Shown here piece after piece: positions 16,701 through 23,861 of a DNA stretch of 37,718 nt. A program made the position numbers and the translations under genes. Positions within the stretch are counted from its first letter, which is position 1, and each line of letters opens with the position of its first letter. Origin of the DNA: Verrucomicrobiales bacterium (GTDB lineage: Bacteria > Verrucomicrobiota > Verrucomicrobiia > Verrucomicrobiales > DEV007); the NCBI GenBank assembly GCA_013213905.1, contig JABSSQ010000025.1, positions 1 through 37,718 of the forward strand, in the 5' to 3' direction. The notes under the pieces are model-generated. The model was not told where the DNA came from. It was given only the letters and a program-made list of their open reading frames with translations, and searched no databases.

Positions 16701-17399
16701 ACAGGTCACCCGCTCGACGAATACCGCAGTGTGATCGAGAAAGCGAAGTATTCGGAGATCAAAGACCTGCCCCAGATGAAACCGGGCAAGAAAGGTCAAC
16801 GTTTTGCCGGACTGATCGCTGAATCGACGGTGAAGTACACCAAGCGCGAAGGAAAACCGTTCGCGATCCTCAGGTTGGAGGATTTCTCAGGCCACACGGA
16901 GGTGATGGTGTGGAATGAAACCTACCAGAAGTGCAATCCCTACCTCGATAAAGGAAGGGTGATTGAGCTGAAGGCCAAGGTGGAACAGGACAATCGCAGC
17001 GAGGAAAACCGTCTCACCGCAGATGAGATCCGGGAGCTTTCCCCGGGTGCCGACGCAGCGACCGTCTCCGTCGACCCGCTGGCTCGACAGCGCGCCATGA
17101 TGGAAGCGCACGGCGGCGAAGCGAACGGAACGAATGGGCACACCAATGGAAATGGCTCGAACGGACACCACGATCAGCCGCCTTTCGCGACGCCAGTGCT
17201 GCTGCACCTGGATTCGGTTCGCGACACCGTGTCAGCGATTGAGATGATTCGCACGGCTGCCCAGCAGTTCCCCGGGGACCGTCCCCTTCAGATAGAGGTG
17301 CGGCGTGCCAATGGCCATCGCGTGACCTTGGAAGCCGGACAGTCCTACCGCGTGTCGGATGAGTTCCTCAAAAGCGGCGGCGTGGGAGCGTGGGTGTAG
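13797..17399 (+). CDS. dnaE: DNA polymerase III subunit alpha
   Basis: Catalytic subunit of the replicative polymerase. The 1200-residue protein (E. coli 1160) begins with a PHP domain (H8, H10 and H12 in IHLHLHTEYS; MTDHGN near 41-46). The polymerase core has GPGRGSAAGSL and PDIDIDF (413-419) with catalytic D414 and D416, followed by the fingers and a helix-hairpin-helix region. An OB-fold is at about 1000-1080 (GQRFAGLIAESTVKYTKREG). An unusual Asn/Gly/His-rich linker, about 1101-1122 (GTNGHTNGNGSNGHH within it), joins a final domain ending GVGAWV. No epsilon-like exonuclease insertion is seen, so this is the DnaE1 type. Start at 13797 fits the PHP N-terminus. Confidence 0.97.
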   Translation: MPTDPFIHLHLHTEYSTLDGAVRIKDLMKKAERAKMPAVAMTDHGNIFGAIDFYQAGKAAGIKPIIGCEMYLTPPGVKLTEKKAQAVTVGSKAKKKRNSHLTLLASTLKGYENLMKLTSIGHLEGMYYKPRVDKETLAAHSEGIICMSGCINGEVNQMIQNENLDGARKSIGEFIDIFGRDNFFLEVHDHGFAEQAMCTKQMVQFGKEFDLGLVAANDVHFLNQKDHEAHDVMICIGTGSLQMDENRMKYSPEVYFKSTNEMRKLFKEIPEAISNTLHIADMCNVDIHLDSTSSEKYPQFESPDGSPREAYFRKVCFEGLRMRYGDRADTDEELRKRLDYEIGIMEKMGFVSYFLITWDFVKWAKDNGVPVGPGRGSAAGSLVAYVLEITDICPIRFGLIFERFLNPERVSPPDIDIDFCQPRRAKVIDYVRRKYGERAVSHIITFQTLGAKSVVRDVGRVMGLSYSEGNRVAKMIPNELNITLADARKKNPELREELENNPTIAELWKYSTYLEGLTRGTGIHAAGVVIGDRELTDYVPLVRGKEGEVVTQYAMAPLTDLGMLKMDFLGLKTLTVIQDAVDLIHEHTPDFVIDNDGYDDRPTFDLLNRGETTAVFQLESGGMMNLCRQFDVNRIEDIIALIALYRPGPMDLIPDFIDRKKGKKKVKYLHPLLEEASEETYGILIYQEQVQRAANLLAGYSLGEADLLRRAMGKKKLSVMIEQRKKFVEGCDRVNKIPEKQANEIFDLLEKFAGYGFNKSHSAAYGLVSYHTAFLKANYPVEFMCGVLSNEINNMDKISIFVAECQRMGIEILAPDVNRSALKFRPEKLPNGKDAIRFGLSAIKNVGGAAMETAIADRKANGEYKSLEEFASRLDSKSVNRKILENLIKAGAFDFTLERRDEMFSRVGQVIAGSSAAQKDRQSGQAALFDMNELMSAAPAPDVIEEDKVEWNQREYLTHEKDLLGFYVTGHPLDEYRSVIEKAKYSEIKDLPQMKPGKKGQRFAGLIAESTVKYTKREGKPFAILRLEDFSGHTEVMVWNETYQKCNPYLDKGRVIELKAKVEQDNRSEENRLTADEIRELSPGADAATVSVDPLARQRAMMEAHGGEANGTNGHTNGNGSNGHHDQPPFATPVLLHLDSVRDTVSAIEMIRTAAQQFPGDRPLQIEVRRANGHRVTLEAGQSYRVSDEFLKSGGVGAWV

Positions 17400-17433
17400 G
17401 GCCCAACTAAGGCCTATGGCAGCGTGGCGGCCC

Positions 17434-17462
17434 GTCACTGGTCACGAGTCATCAGTCACGAG
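17434..17462 (-). repeat. Inverted partial copies of the 14-bp repeat
   Basis: GTCACGAGTCATCA (17441-17454), then GTCACGAG (17455-17462), with a half unit GTCACTG before it. Read on the minus strand the full unit is TGATGACTCGTGAC, 13 of 14 bases identical to TGCTGACTCGTGAC in the array ending at 17947. The two arrays face each other about 400 bp apart. Confidence 0.6.
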
Positions 17463-17466
17463 GCAA

Positions 17467-17527
17467 AGTAGCGAAACTCGTCAGAGTTGCGAATTGATTA
17501 GATGGCGGCGGGTCGGGACGCCCCGCC
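17467..17527. repeat. Two REP-like hairpins after dnaE
   Basis: CGAAACTC (17472-17479), loop GTCA, GAGTTGCG (17484-17491) forms a hairpin with one mismatch. GGCGGG (17507-17512) pairs with CCCGCC (17522-17527). The second shares GCGGGT(A/C)GGGACG with the repeat at 3553-3565. Confidence 0.5.
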
Positions 17528-17534
17528 CTACCGT

Positions 17535-17781
17535 TTAGTCCGATTCGAAGACCGGTTCATTGGCAAAGTGGGCGGCCTGTTTTACCCACTCAGATTCGCT
17601 TTTGAGGTATTTCTCAATCAACTCAGCTACCCTGGTTCTACCTTAATGTTCGAGCGGTGGCTTCTACATTCACGGGCAACTCAGCTGCAGTCTCATCGAC
17701 AATGTACGACTCGAGCGCAAAGTTGTAGGCGCGATAGTCATTTCGATCAGCCTCGTCGGAGAATCTTTTAATTCGGGCCAT
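17535..17781 (-). pseudogene. Frame-broken small gene (about 81 residues), unknown family
   Basis: From the ATG at 17781 a 47-codon frame opens MARIKRFSDEADRNDYRAYN and stops with TAG at 17638. In the next frame, starting at the AGA just after the extra T, coding-like text continues (RTRVAELIEKYLKSESEW...) to a TAA at 17535-17537. Deleting one T at about 17639 joins the parts into one protein of about 81 residues, charged and helical, size and style like small antitoxin or accessory proteins, but I cannot name a family. The stretch is visibly more AT-rich than its neighbours and is bounded by repeats, which suggests a transferred piece. A sequencing error would also explain the break. Confidence 0.5.
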
Positions 17782-17867
17782 ATCGAGTTCATTTTCTCTC
17801 CTGCATTTGAACTCCACTTTACCTGAAAGTGTGACTATTAAGATGTTGAATATGGAGCTCACTCCGT

Positions 17868-17945
17868 GACTCGCGCCTGCTGACTCGTGCCTGCTGACTC
17901 GCGCCTACTGACTCGTGCCTGCTGACTCGTGCCTGCTGACTCGTG
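17868..17945 (+). repeat. 14-bp tandem repeat, five and a half copies
   Basis: Units GACTCGYGCCTRCT at 17868, 17882, 17896, 17910 and 17924, then a partial GACTCGTG (17938-17945). Differences are limited to C/T at position 7 and one A in the third copy. The unit length is not a multiple of three and no gene covers it. Confidence 0.9.
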
Positions 17946-17947
17946 AC

Positions 17948-17964
17948 GGCGCGCTTCGCGCGCC
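17948..17964. repeat. Palindrome GGCGCGC-TTC-GCGCGCC abutting the amidase stop codon
   Basis: Perfect 7-bp arms with a 3-base loop. It shares the GCGCGAAGCGCG core (minus strand) with 3477-3488. No T run follows on the minus strand, so a simple intrinsic terminator is unlikely. Confidence 0.6.
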
Positions 17965-18950
17965 TATCGCTTGCTCACTGCGCTCTTGAACTTCACCACC
18001 GCGTCCGCGATGGAGTCGGCGATCAGCTGGCGGTGAGCGGGATCGTGGATCTGCTTACCCTCGGTCGGGTTGGTGACAAAGCCACCTTCGAAAAGGATGG
18101 CCGGCTTATTGATACCTCGCAGGACGTTGAAACGGGCCCGCTTGATGCCGCGGTCGATCGGACGAAGCTTGTGGATTACGTGAGCGTGAACTGACGTAGC
18201 AAGCGCGATGTTCTCGGCGTCGCGCACGTTTCCGCTTAGCGGGGAGCTCCAGGGGCTGCCACCGTTGGTGGAGCGGGTGCCTTGCGGGGCGAGGGCGTAA
18301 GTCTCAATGCCCTGTCCTGTGCTGGAGCCGGATGAATTGAAGTGCAGGCTGATGAAAATGGCGTTGCGGGTCCGGTTGGCGATATCAACCCGCTGCCCCA
18401 AAGTGAGGAAAGTGTCGGTGCGGCGGGTCATGATCGTCTTGAAACCCCTCGCCTGGAGGGCCTTTTCGAGTCGAAGCGCCATATCGAGCGCATAATCTTT
18501 TTCGTAGCCGTAAATGCCCTTGGCGCCCGAATCGTGAGCTCCGTGGCCCGCATCGATGACCACGGTGTCAAAACTGATCGGTTTTTTGATATAGCTGGGA
18601 CGAACCACGGGGTCGACCAGCTTGGCGAGGTCGGTGGTGGAGAGCATCGCCTTGCCGCCGCTCTCAATGACGGGAAAGCTGAGATTGAACTTGATGTTGT
18701 TCACGTAGATCGACTGCGAGCCGATCTTCCAGGTCATTACGAGGCTGGGATGCTTGAAAAGACGGTCTTTGTCTTCCTTCGCAAATCGTTGAAACTGATA
18801 GAATTTTGCCACATTCTCGTCGGAAACATACTCCCGTCCGCCAAGGCGGTAGATTTCCCAGTCCTTAGCCACGGCAGAGGCTGAAAAGGCGGCAAACAGG
18901 ATCGCGCCTGCCAGAAAACTCAGGCCGGAAGCGGAGATAACGCGCGGCAT
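17964..18950 (-). CDS. Exported N-acetylmuramoyl-L-alanine amidase (Amidase_3)
   Basis: Zinc enzyme that cuts the bond between N-acetylmuramic acid and the peptide stem; acts in the periplasm on peptidoglycan during cell separation or remodelling. With the ATG at 18950 the protein has 328 residues and opens with a clear signal peptide (hydrophobic 9-24, likely cut after AVA-28). An N-terminal region of about 100 residues resembles a copper-amine-oxidase-N-like / AMIN-type non-catalytic part. The catalytic domain shows DAGHGAHDSG with H136, E150 (YGYEKD), H203 (ISLHFN) and E288 (LFEGGF). An in-frame ATG at 18986 would add 12 residues and is also possible. It is divergent from valS; its stop touches the palindrome at 17948-17964. 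Confidence 0.93.
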   Translation of the reverse strand: MPRVISASGLSFLAGAILFAAFSASAVAKDWEIYRLGGREYVSDENVAKFYQFQRFAKEDKDRLFKHPSLVMTWKIGSQSIYVNNIKFNLSFPVIESGGKAMLSTTDLAKLVDPVVRPSYIKKPISFDTVVIDAGHGAHDSGAKGIYGYEKDYALDMALRLEKALQARGFKTIMTRRTDTFLTLGQRVDIANRTRNAIFISLHFNSSGSSTGQGIETYALAPQGTRSTNGGSPWSSPLSGNVRDAENIALATSVHAHVIHKLRPIDRGIKRARFNVLRGINKPAILFEGGFVTNPTEGKQIHDPAHRQLIADSIADAVVKFKSAVSKR

Positions 18951-19089
18951 CCTCACGGGATGGGACTGTCGTGCGAAGGGTCGCATAAGGGATGTGCCGG
19001 GGGGCGTCGAGCCTCGGGGCTCGTCAAATAGAACAGAAAAGTTAAGCGATTTCGAGAACGAACGCAATGGGTGAAATGGGGATTTCAGT

Positions 19090-19118
19090 TTTACAAACTG
19101 GCGCAATCAAGAAATAGT
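19090..19118 (+). promoter_or_regulatory. Putative valS promoter
   Basis: TTTACA (19090-19095), 17 bp, AATAGT (19113-19118), followed directly by TTCGCCCCC. A palindrome CAGTTT-TAC-AAACTG (19086-19100) overlaps the -35 box. Confidence 0.42.
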
Positions 19119-19145
19119 TTCGCCCCCATCAATTGGGAGGTCCCT

Positions 19146-21836
19146 ATGACGACAGAAATATCCAAAGGCTATCAACCCGGCGACGTAGAAACTCAGTGGT
19201 TCGACCGCTGGGTCGAGTCCGGCTGCTTTCGCGGCGATGAAAACGGTTCAAAAGAGGCCTATTCCATCGTCATTCCGCCGCCCAACGTGACCGGCATCCT
19301 GCACCTCGGGCACGTTCTCAACAACACAATCCAGGACATCCTGGCCCGCCGCGCCCGCATGGAGGGCAAAGATGTGCTTTGGCTTCCGGGAACGGATCAC
19401 GCCGGAATCGCTACCCAGTCCAAGGTGGAGCAGAAGCTGCGCAAGGATGAGGGCAAGACCCGCCGCGACCTCGGCCGTGACGCGTTTCTCGAGAAAGTGT
19501 GGGATTGGAAGGAAGAACACGGCGGCATCATCATTCAGCAGCTGAAGCGACTCGGCTGTTCCTGCGACTGGGATCGCGAGCGCTTCACCATGGATGAGGA
19601 ATACAGCCGCTGGATTTCCAAGATTTTCGTGGACCTCTTCGAAGAGGGCCTCATTTACCGCGGCAAGCGCATGGTGAACTGGTGTCCGAAATCGCTCACG
19701 GCCTTGAGTGATGAGGAAGTCATCATGAAGCCTCAGAAGTCGAAGCTCTACTACATGCGCTACAAGGTGGTGGGGGAATCCGGCCGCTGGGTCGAGATTG
19801 CGACGACCCGCCCCGAGACACTCATGGGTGACTCAGGCGTGGCCGTGAACCCGAAAGACGAGCGCTATGGCGACCTCGTGGGCAAGAAAGTGCTGCGCCC
19901 GTTCCCCGAGGCCGAGATCCCGGTGGTGGCGGATGAACACATCGATCCGGAATTCGGAACTGGTGTGCTCAAGGTCACTCCGGCGCATGATAAGGCTGAC
20001 TTTGAAATCGGTTTGAAGAACGACCTCGAAATCATCGATGTCTTCAATCCGGATGGCACTCTGAACGAACATGCCGGTCCTGACTTTGAAGGGATGGACC
20101 GCTTCGACGCCCGTGAAAAAGCGGCTGCGAAACTCGATGAGATGGGCCAGCTCGTGAAAGTGGAAGACTACGAGAACAACGTGGGCTTCTCCGAGCGCGC
20201 TGACGTACCGATTGAGCCGCGCATCTCGATGCAGTGGTTCCTCAAGTATCCCTGCGTTCAGGAAGCGGCCGATGCCGTGGCCAATGACGAGATTCATTTC
20301 CGTCCCGAACGGTGGAAGAAAACGTTCGCTCACTGGATGGAAGGCATCCAGGACTGGTGCATCAGTCGCCAGCTGTGGTGGGGTCACCAGATCCCGGTGT
20401 GGTACCGCAAAGAAAAGGCCGATGAGCTTCAAGGTCGCGAGAGCCTGGATGCCGAAACGAGCGGTGGCGATCTCCACGTGGGCATCGAGCCTCCGGCCGA
20501 TGAAGAAAACTGGGTACGTGATGAAGACGTGCTCGATACCTGGTTCTCCAGCTGGCTCTGGCCCTTCGCCACGATGCGTAACTGCGACGAAGACAGCAGC
20601 CCGACGCCGGAGAAGTTCTACCCGACGACTGACCTCGTGACGGGCCCTGACATTATCTTCTTCTGGGTCGCCCGCATGATCATGGCCGGATACCGCTGGG
20701 AAGGAAAGTTGCCGTTCAAGAATGTGTTCTTCACTTCCATCATTCGCGACAAGCGTGGACGGAAAATGTCCAAGCAACTGGGTAACTCACCTGATCCGCT
20801 CGACCTCATGGCCGAGTACGGTGCCGACGCCCTGCGCTTTGGCCTCATGCGGATTGCTCCGACCGGAACGGATGTGAAGTTTGATGAGGACCAGATCGTG
20901 GAGGGACGGAACTTCGCTAACAAGCTCTGGAACGCGGCCCGCTATCGCCAGATGCAGGAAGGCAGCGGAGAATTTGATCCCAAGGCCCTGTCGATCTACT
21001 CCATCGACATTCTCGCCAAGCTTGACCAGCTCGAGCGCGATATGGCGGCGTCCTACCAGGACTACAAATTCAACGAGCTGGCTCAGCAGCTTTATGACTT
21101 CTTCTGGAGTCAGTACTGCGACTGGTATCTTGAGTCTTCCAAGGGCGCTTTCGCTGAGGATGCCGATCCGGCGTTCAAGGCTTCGACGGTCGCGACGATG
21201 GACCTGGTGTTGAAGCGATTCCTTCTCATGCTTCATCCGTTCATGCCTCACATCTCAGAAGAACTCTGGGAAAAACTCGGCTGCGGTGAAGAGGGTGGTG
21301 AGGAATTCCTCATGCAGACAACGCTGGCAGGGAAAGCGACATTGGCTGATCTAGAGACTTCTGAAATCGAAGCCGCCCAGGCTCGCGTTAAGGCAGTTTA
21401 CGAAGCCGTTGGCCGCGCCCGTAACCTGAAGGCTGAGTACGGTCTTTCGGCGAACAAGGGCGTGAAGTTCATCATCGATCCGGAAGGTGGCAGCTTTGAT
21501 GAAGCCGACGTTTTCCAGATTCTCGCCGGCGCCGGTGAGATCGTGGTTGAGCCCGGATTCGAAGCAGAGAAAGGCGTGCCGACCGCTCTGACGGCGATTG
21601 GAAAAATCTACCTGCCGCTCGAAGGGCTCATCGATGTCGAGGCCGAGAAAGAGCGCCTCGGAAAAGAACTGGCCAAGGCGGAAGATGAACTTAAGAAGGT
21701 GAACGCGAAGCTCTCTAATGAGAACTTCACTTCTCGTGCTCCCGAAGCAGTGGTTCAGGAAATGCGGGATCGCCAGCAGGATTGGCAGGAACGCGCGGAT
21801 GAACTCGGCCGTATGATCGAGAATCTCGGGGCTTAG
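19146..21836 (+). CDS. valS: Valyl-tRNA synthetase
   Basis: Charges tRNA-Val with valine; class I synthetase with an editing domain. From the ATG at 19146 the protein has 896 residues. HIGH-like PPPNVTGILHLGH ends at H56, the GTDHAGIATQ segment follows, the CP1 editing domain spans about 190-340, and the KMSKS loop is KMSKQLGN (540-547), a Gln variant. The anticodon-binding helical domain and the ValRS-specific C-terminal coiled coil (about 830-896) are present. GGGAGG (19135-19140) five bases before the start is the clearest Shine-Dalgarno in the window and fixes the start. Confidence 0.98.
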   Translation: MTTEISKGYQPGDVETQWFDRWVESGCFRGDENGSKEAYSIVIPPPNVTGILHLGHVLNNTIQDILARRARMEGKDVLWLPGTDHAGIATQSKVEQKLRKDEGKTRRDLGRDAFLEKVWDWKEEHGGIIIQQLKRLGCSCDWDRERFTMDEEYSRWISKIFVDLFEEGLIYRGKRMVNWCPKSLTALSDEEVIMKPQKSKLYYMRYKVVGESGRWVEIATTRPETLMGDSGVAVNPKDERYGDLVGKKVLRPFPEAEIPVVADEHIDPEFGTGVLKVTPAHDKADFEIGLKNDLEIIDVFNPDGTLNEHAGPDFEGMDRFDAREKAAAKLDEMGQLVKVEDYENNVGFSERADVPIEPRISMQWFLKYPCVQEAADAVANDEIHFRPERWKKTFAHWMEGIQDWCISRQLWWGHQIPVWYRKEKADELQGRESLDAETSGGDLHVGIEPPADEENWVRDEDVLDTWFSSWLWPFATMRNCDEDSSPTPEKFYPTTDLVTGPDIIFFWVARMIMAGYRWEGKLPFKNVFFTSIIRDKRGRKMSKQLGNSPDPLDLMAEYGADALRFGLMRIAPTGTDVKFDEDQIVEGRNFANKLWNAARYRQMQEGSGEFDPKALSIYSIDILAKLDQLERDMAASYQDYKFNELAQQLYDFFWSQYCDWYLESSKGAFAEDADPAFKASTVATMDLVLKRFLLMLHPFMPHISEELWEKLGCGEEGGEEFLMQTTLAGKATLADLETSEIEAAQARVKAVYEAVGRARNLKAEYGLSANKGVKFIIDPEGGSFDEADVFQILAGAGEIVVEPGFEAEKGVPTALTAIGKIYLPLEGLIDVEAEKERLGKELAKAEDELKKVNAKLSNENFTSRAPEAVVQEMRDRQQDWQERADELGRMIENLGA

Positions 21837-22166
21837 ACATTCGCGGATATCGCCTTGTTTGTATCCTATCGACAGGCCATCTGTCGCTGTGACGTAGATG
21901 TTGCTGCAGTGAAAATTGCTGCGGCATTAGTATTGATGTGTGGATTTCTCCCGGTTCCACAAATGGATCAGGCGGTAGTAACTGGCGGACCCGGAAAAAT
22001 TTTGTCTGTTTGCTATTTAGTATTTCTGTTGCTCTGGACGCCAAAGCACTCGTGTCAGGTTGCCGCATGGAAATCAGGGAGCACCTCGTCATGCTGAAGG
22101 TTCGGGAGTGATTTTATCGGAGCATTCTTGCATTGAGGCAGGATTGATCCGACTGGTTCCTGAACC
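21837..22166. other. 330-bp gap without a recognisable gene
   Basis: A small hairpin CGACAG-GCCAT-CTGTCG (21870-21886) follows valS by 33 bases and could slow or end transcription, but has no T run. The middle (about 21995-22035) is AT-rich and may contain the promoter of the next gene; no convincing hexamer pair was found. An open stretch at 21855-22097 does not look like a real protein. Confidence 0.5.
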
Positions 22167-23042
22167 ATGGAAATTCTTCAGGGAGTTCACTACTTCTACA
22201 CCACTAACGGCCAGCAGGTCGGGCCCGTCGACGGTAACGAGATGGTGCGTCTCGCGCATCAGGGTTATTTGTCCGAAACGGATCAAGTCTGGACCGAGGG
22301 GATGGCGGAATGGTTGCCGGTCACTGCATTTTCGCAGCTCGCCGCAGGTATTCATGCTGCGACTGATGCGGCCTATAACAATCCGGTGATGGATGACGGC
22401 TCAGTCGTCGTGAAGGAACCGGCCCTGGCCCGTCCGGGAGTGATCATGGTGCCGCGGGAGGAAACCGTTCCGGAGAGGTATCGGAAGCGGGTCAGCTTTG
22501 GTGCATGGATCTGGACGGCGGTGATGCCTCTTCTGATTCTCGGCGTGACTTCGTTTGGTTCTGCCTGGGGACCCCGGTTGGGATACTCGTCCGTTGACGA
22601 TTTGGAGACCATTGTGGTGATCCTTTTCGGACTCGCGCTGCTGTTTCTCGTGATCAACTCGATCATTGGACTCGTCATCCTGCACCGGGCCTGGTCCCAT
22701 ATCCAGGAGATCGGGCTTGCCCGTACGACCCCGGGAAAGGCGGTCGGGTTTCTGTTCATCCCGTTCTTTAATCTTTACTGGGTCTTCATCGCCTACTACG
22801 GCTGGGCCGAGGACTACAACCGCTACATCGAGGAGATGGGAGCCGATCATATTGTTCCCGCCAACAGCGGTTTCCAGCTTGCCGCCATTATCTGCAATTT
22901 CGTGCAACTGCCATTCCTCTGGCCTTTCGCCGTTTACATGATGTGTCGATGCACCAACGACATCGCCGACCTCCCGGCACCGGGAGATCTCGGGATCGAT
23001 CCTGCATCGATTCCCGGCTCACGTTTCGGGTATCAGGCTTGA
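22167..23042 (+). CDS. GYF_2 (DUF4339) domain membrane protein
   Basis: A 291-residue protein. Residues about 7-53 are a GYF_2 domain (YFYTTNGQQVGP, then LAHQGYL, then VWTEGMAEWLPV), a small fold often found at the N-terminus of bacterial membrane proteins and thought to bind peptides or partner proteins. After a linker rich in Pro/Arg/Glu come four hydrophobic segments at about 112-131, 147-171, 188-208 and 238-262; the third has FIPFFNLYWVFIAYYG, as in DUF4328-like proteins. Its function is unknown. Start ATG has no Shine-Dalgarno but opens just before the GYF_2 domain. It precedes the SDR gene by 30 bases and may be in one operon with it. Confidence 0.85.
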   Translation: MEILQGVHYFYTTNGQQVGPVDGNEMVRLAHQGYLSETDQVWTEGMAEWLPVTAFSQLAAGIHAATDAAYNNPVMDDGSVVVKEPALARPGVIMVPREETVPERYRKRVSFGAWIWTAVMPLLILGVTSFGSAWGPRLGYSSVDDLETIVVILFGLALLFLVINSIIGLVILHRAWSHIQEIGLARTTPGKAVGFLFIPFFNLYWVFIAYYGWAEDYNRYIEEMGADHIVPANSGFQLAAIICNFVQLPFLWPFAVYMMCRCTNDIADLPAPGDLGIDPASIPGSRFGYQA

Positions 23043-23072
23043 GTCAGGGGGGCGCTTCCGTAAACTCAAACC

Positions 23073-23861
23073 ATGGATCTCGGACTGGCGAATAAAGGGG
23101 CACTCGTGATGGCTTCCAGCGGCGGCATTGGTCGCGGCGTGGCCATGGAACTGGCTCGCGAGGGAGCGCGCGTGATGTTGTTCGCGCGCTCCGAAGACAA
23201 GTTGGAGGAGACGGCCTCCTCGATTGAATCCGAGACGGGCAACCGGCCGTTGTTCATGGTGGGAGATATCACGTCTGCCGATGATGTGGAAATGGTCGTT
23301 GAGAAGACGGTGGCCGAGTGTGGCGGTCTTTGGGCCTTGTTCAACAACACGGGCGGCCCGCCGGCGGGGGGCTTTGAGGATTTCGACGACGCGGCCTGGC
23401 AGTCTGCCTTTGAATTGACCACGCTTGGTTATGTCAGGGCGATCAGGGCGGCATTGATTCCAATGAAAGCCGCTGGAGGAGGGCGCATTGTGAATAACAC
23501 GTCGGTCTCGACAAAAACAGCGATTGATTCGCTGCTTCTCTCCAATGTTTTTCGGTCAGGGTTGGTCGGTCTCGGGAAATCATTGGCTCGCGAACTGGGA
23601 CCTTCGGGGATCCTGGTGAACACGGTTGGTCCGGGTCGCATCGACACGGAGCGGGTGGAACAACTCGACACAATCTGGGCTGACCAGGCCGGGATCAGCT
23701 ACGAAGATCAGCGCAGCCGGTCGCAGGCTTCTATTCCGATGCAGCGCTACGGAACACCCGCTGATTTCGGGCGAATTGTTGCGTTTCTTTGTTCCGAAGC
23801 GAATGCCTACCTGACGGGACAGAATGTCCTCATCGACGGGGCTATGGTTGAGGCGTATTAG
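23073..23861 (+). CDS. Atypical SDR oxidoreductase (3-oxoacyl-ACP reductase-like, catalytic Tyr missing)
   Basis: A 262-residue short-chain dehydrogenase/reductase fold. The dinucleotide loop is SSGGIGRG (15-22) in place of TGxxxGIG. NNTGG (91-95) replaces the usual NNAG. The Ser of the catalytic set is kept (S144), but 13 residues on, where YxxxK should be, is SNVFR (157-161): Ser for Tyr and Arg for Lys. This matches a known divergent SDR subgroup with SNxxR in that position, whose chemistry is not settled. The C-terminal part (GRIDTERV, then YLTGQNVLIDGAM) is normal. Its last 20 bases overlap tail-to-tail with the FAD oxidoreductase gene. Confidence 0.9.
   Translation: MDLGLANKGALVMASSGGIGRGVAMELAREGARVMLFARSEDKLEETASSIESETGNRPLFMVGDITSADDVEMVVEKTVAECGGLWALFNNTGGPPAGGFEDFDDAAWQSAFELTTLGYVRAIRAALIPMKAAGGGRIVNNTSVSTKTAIDSLLLSNVFRSGLVGLGKSLARELGPSGILVNTVGPGRIDTERVEQLDTIWADQAGISYEDQRSRSQASIPMQRYGTPADFGRIVAFLCSEANAYLTGQNVLIDGAMVEAY

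Noticed and set aside
17868-17945. CRISPR array
   Set aside because: The units are directly adjacent 14-mers without spacers, and no cas gene is present.
21855-22097. 80-codon plus-strand open frame after valS
   Set aside because: No ATG start at its 5' end, Cys-rich irregular text and no neighbour logic; probably chance.
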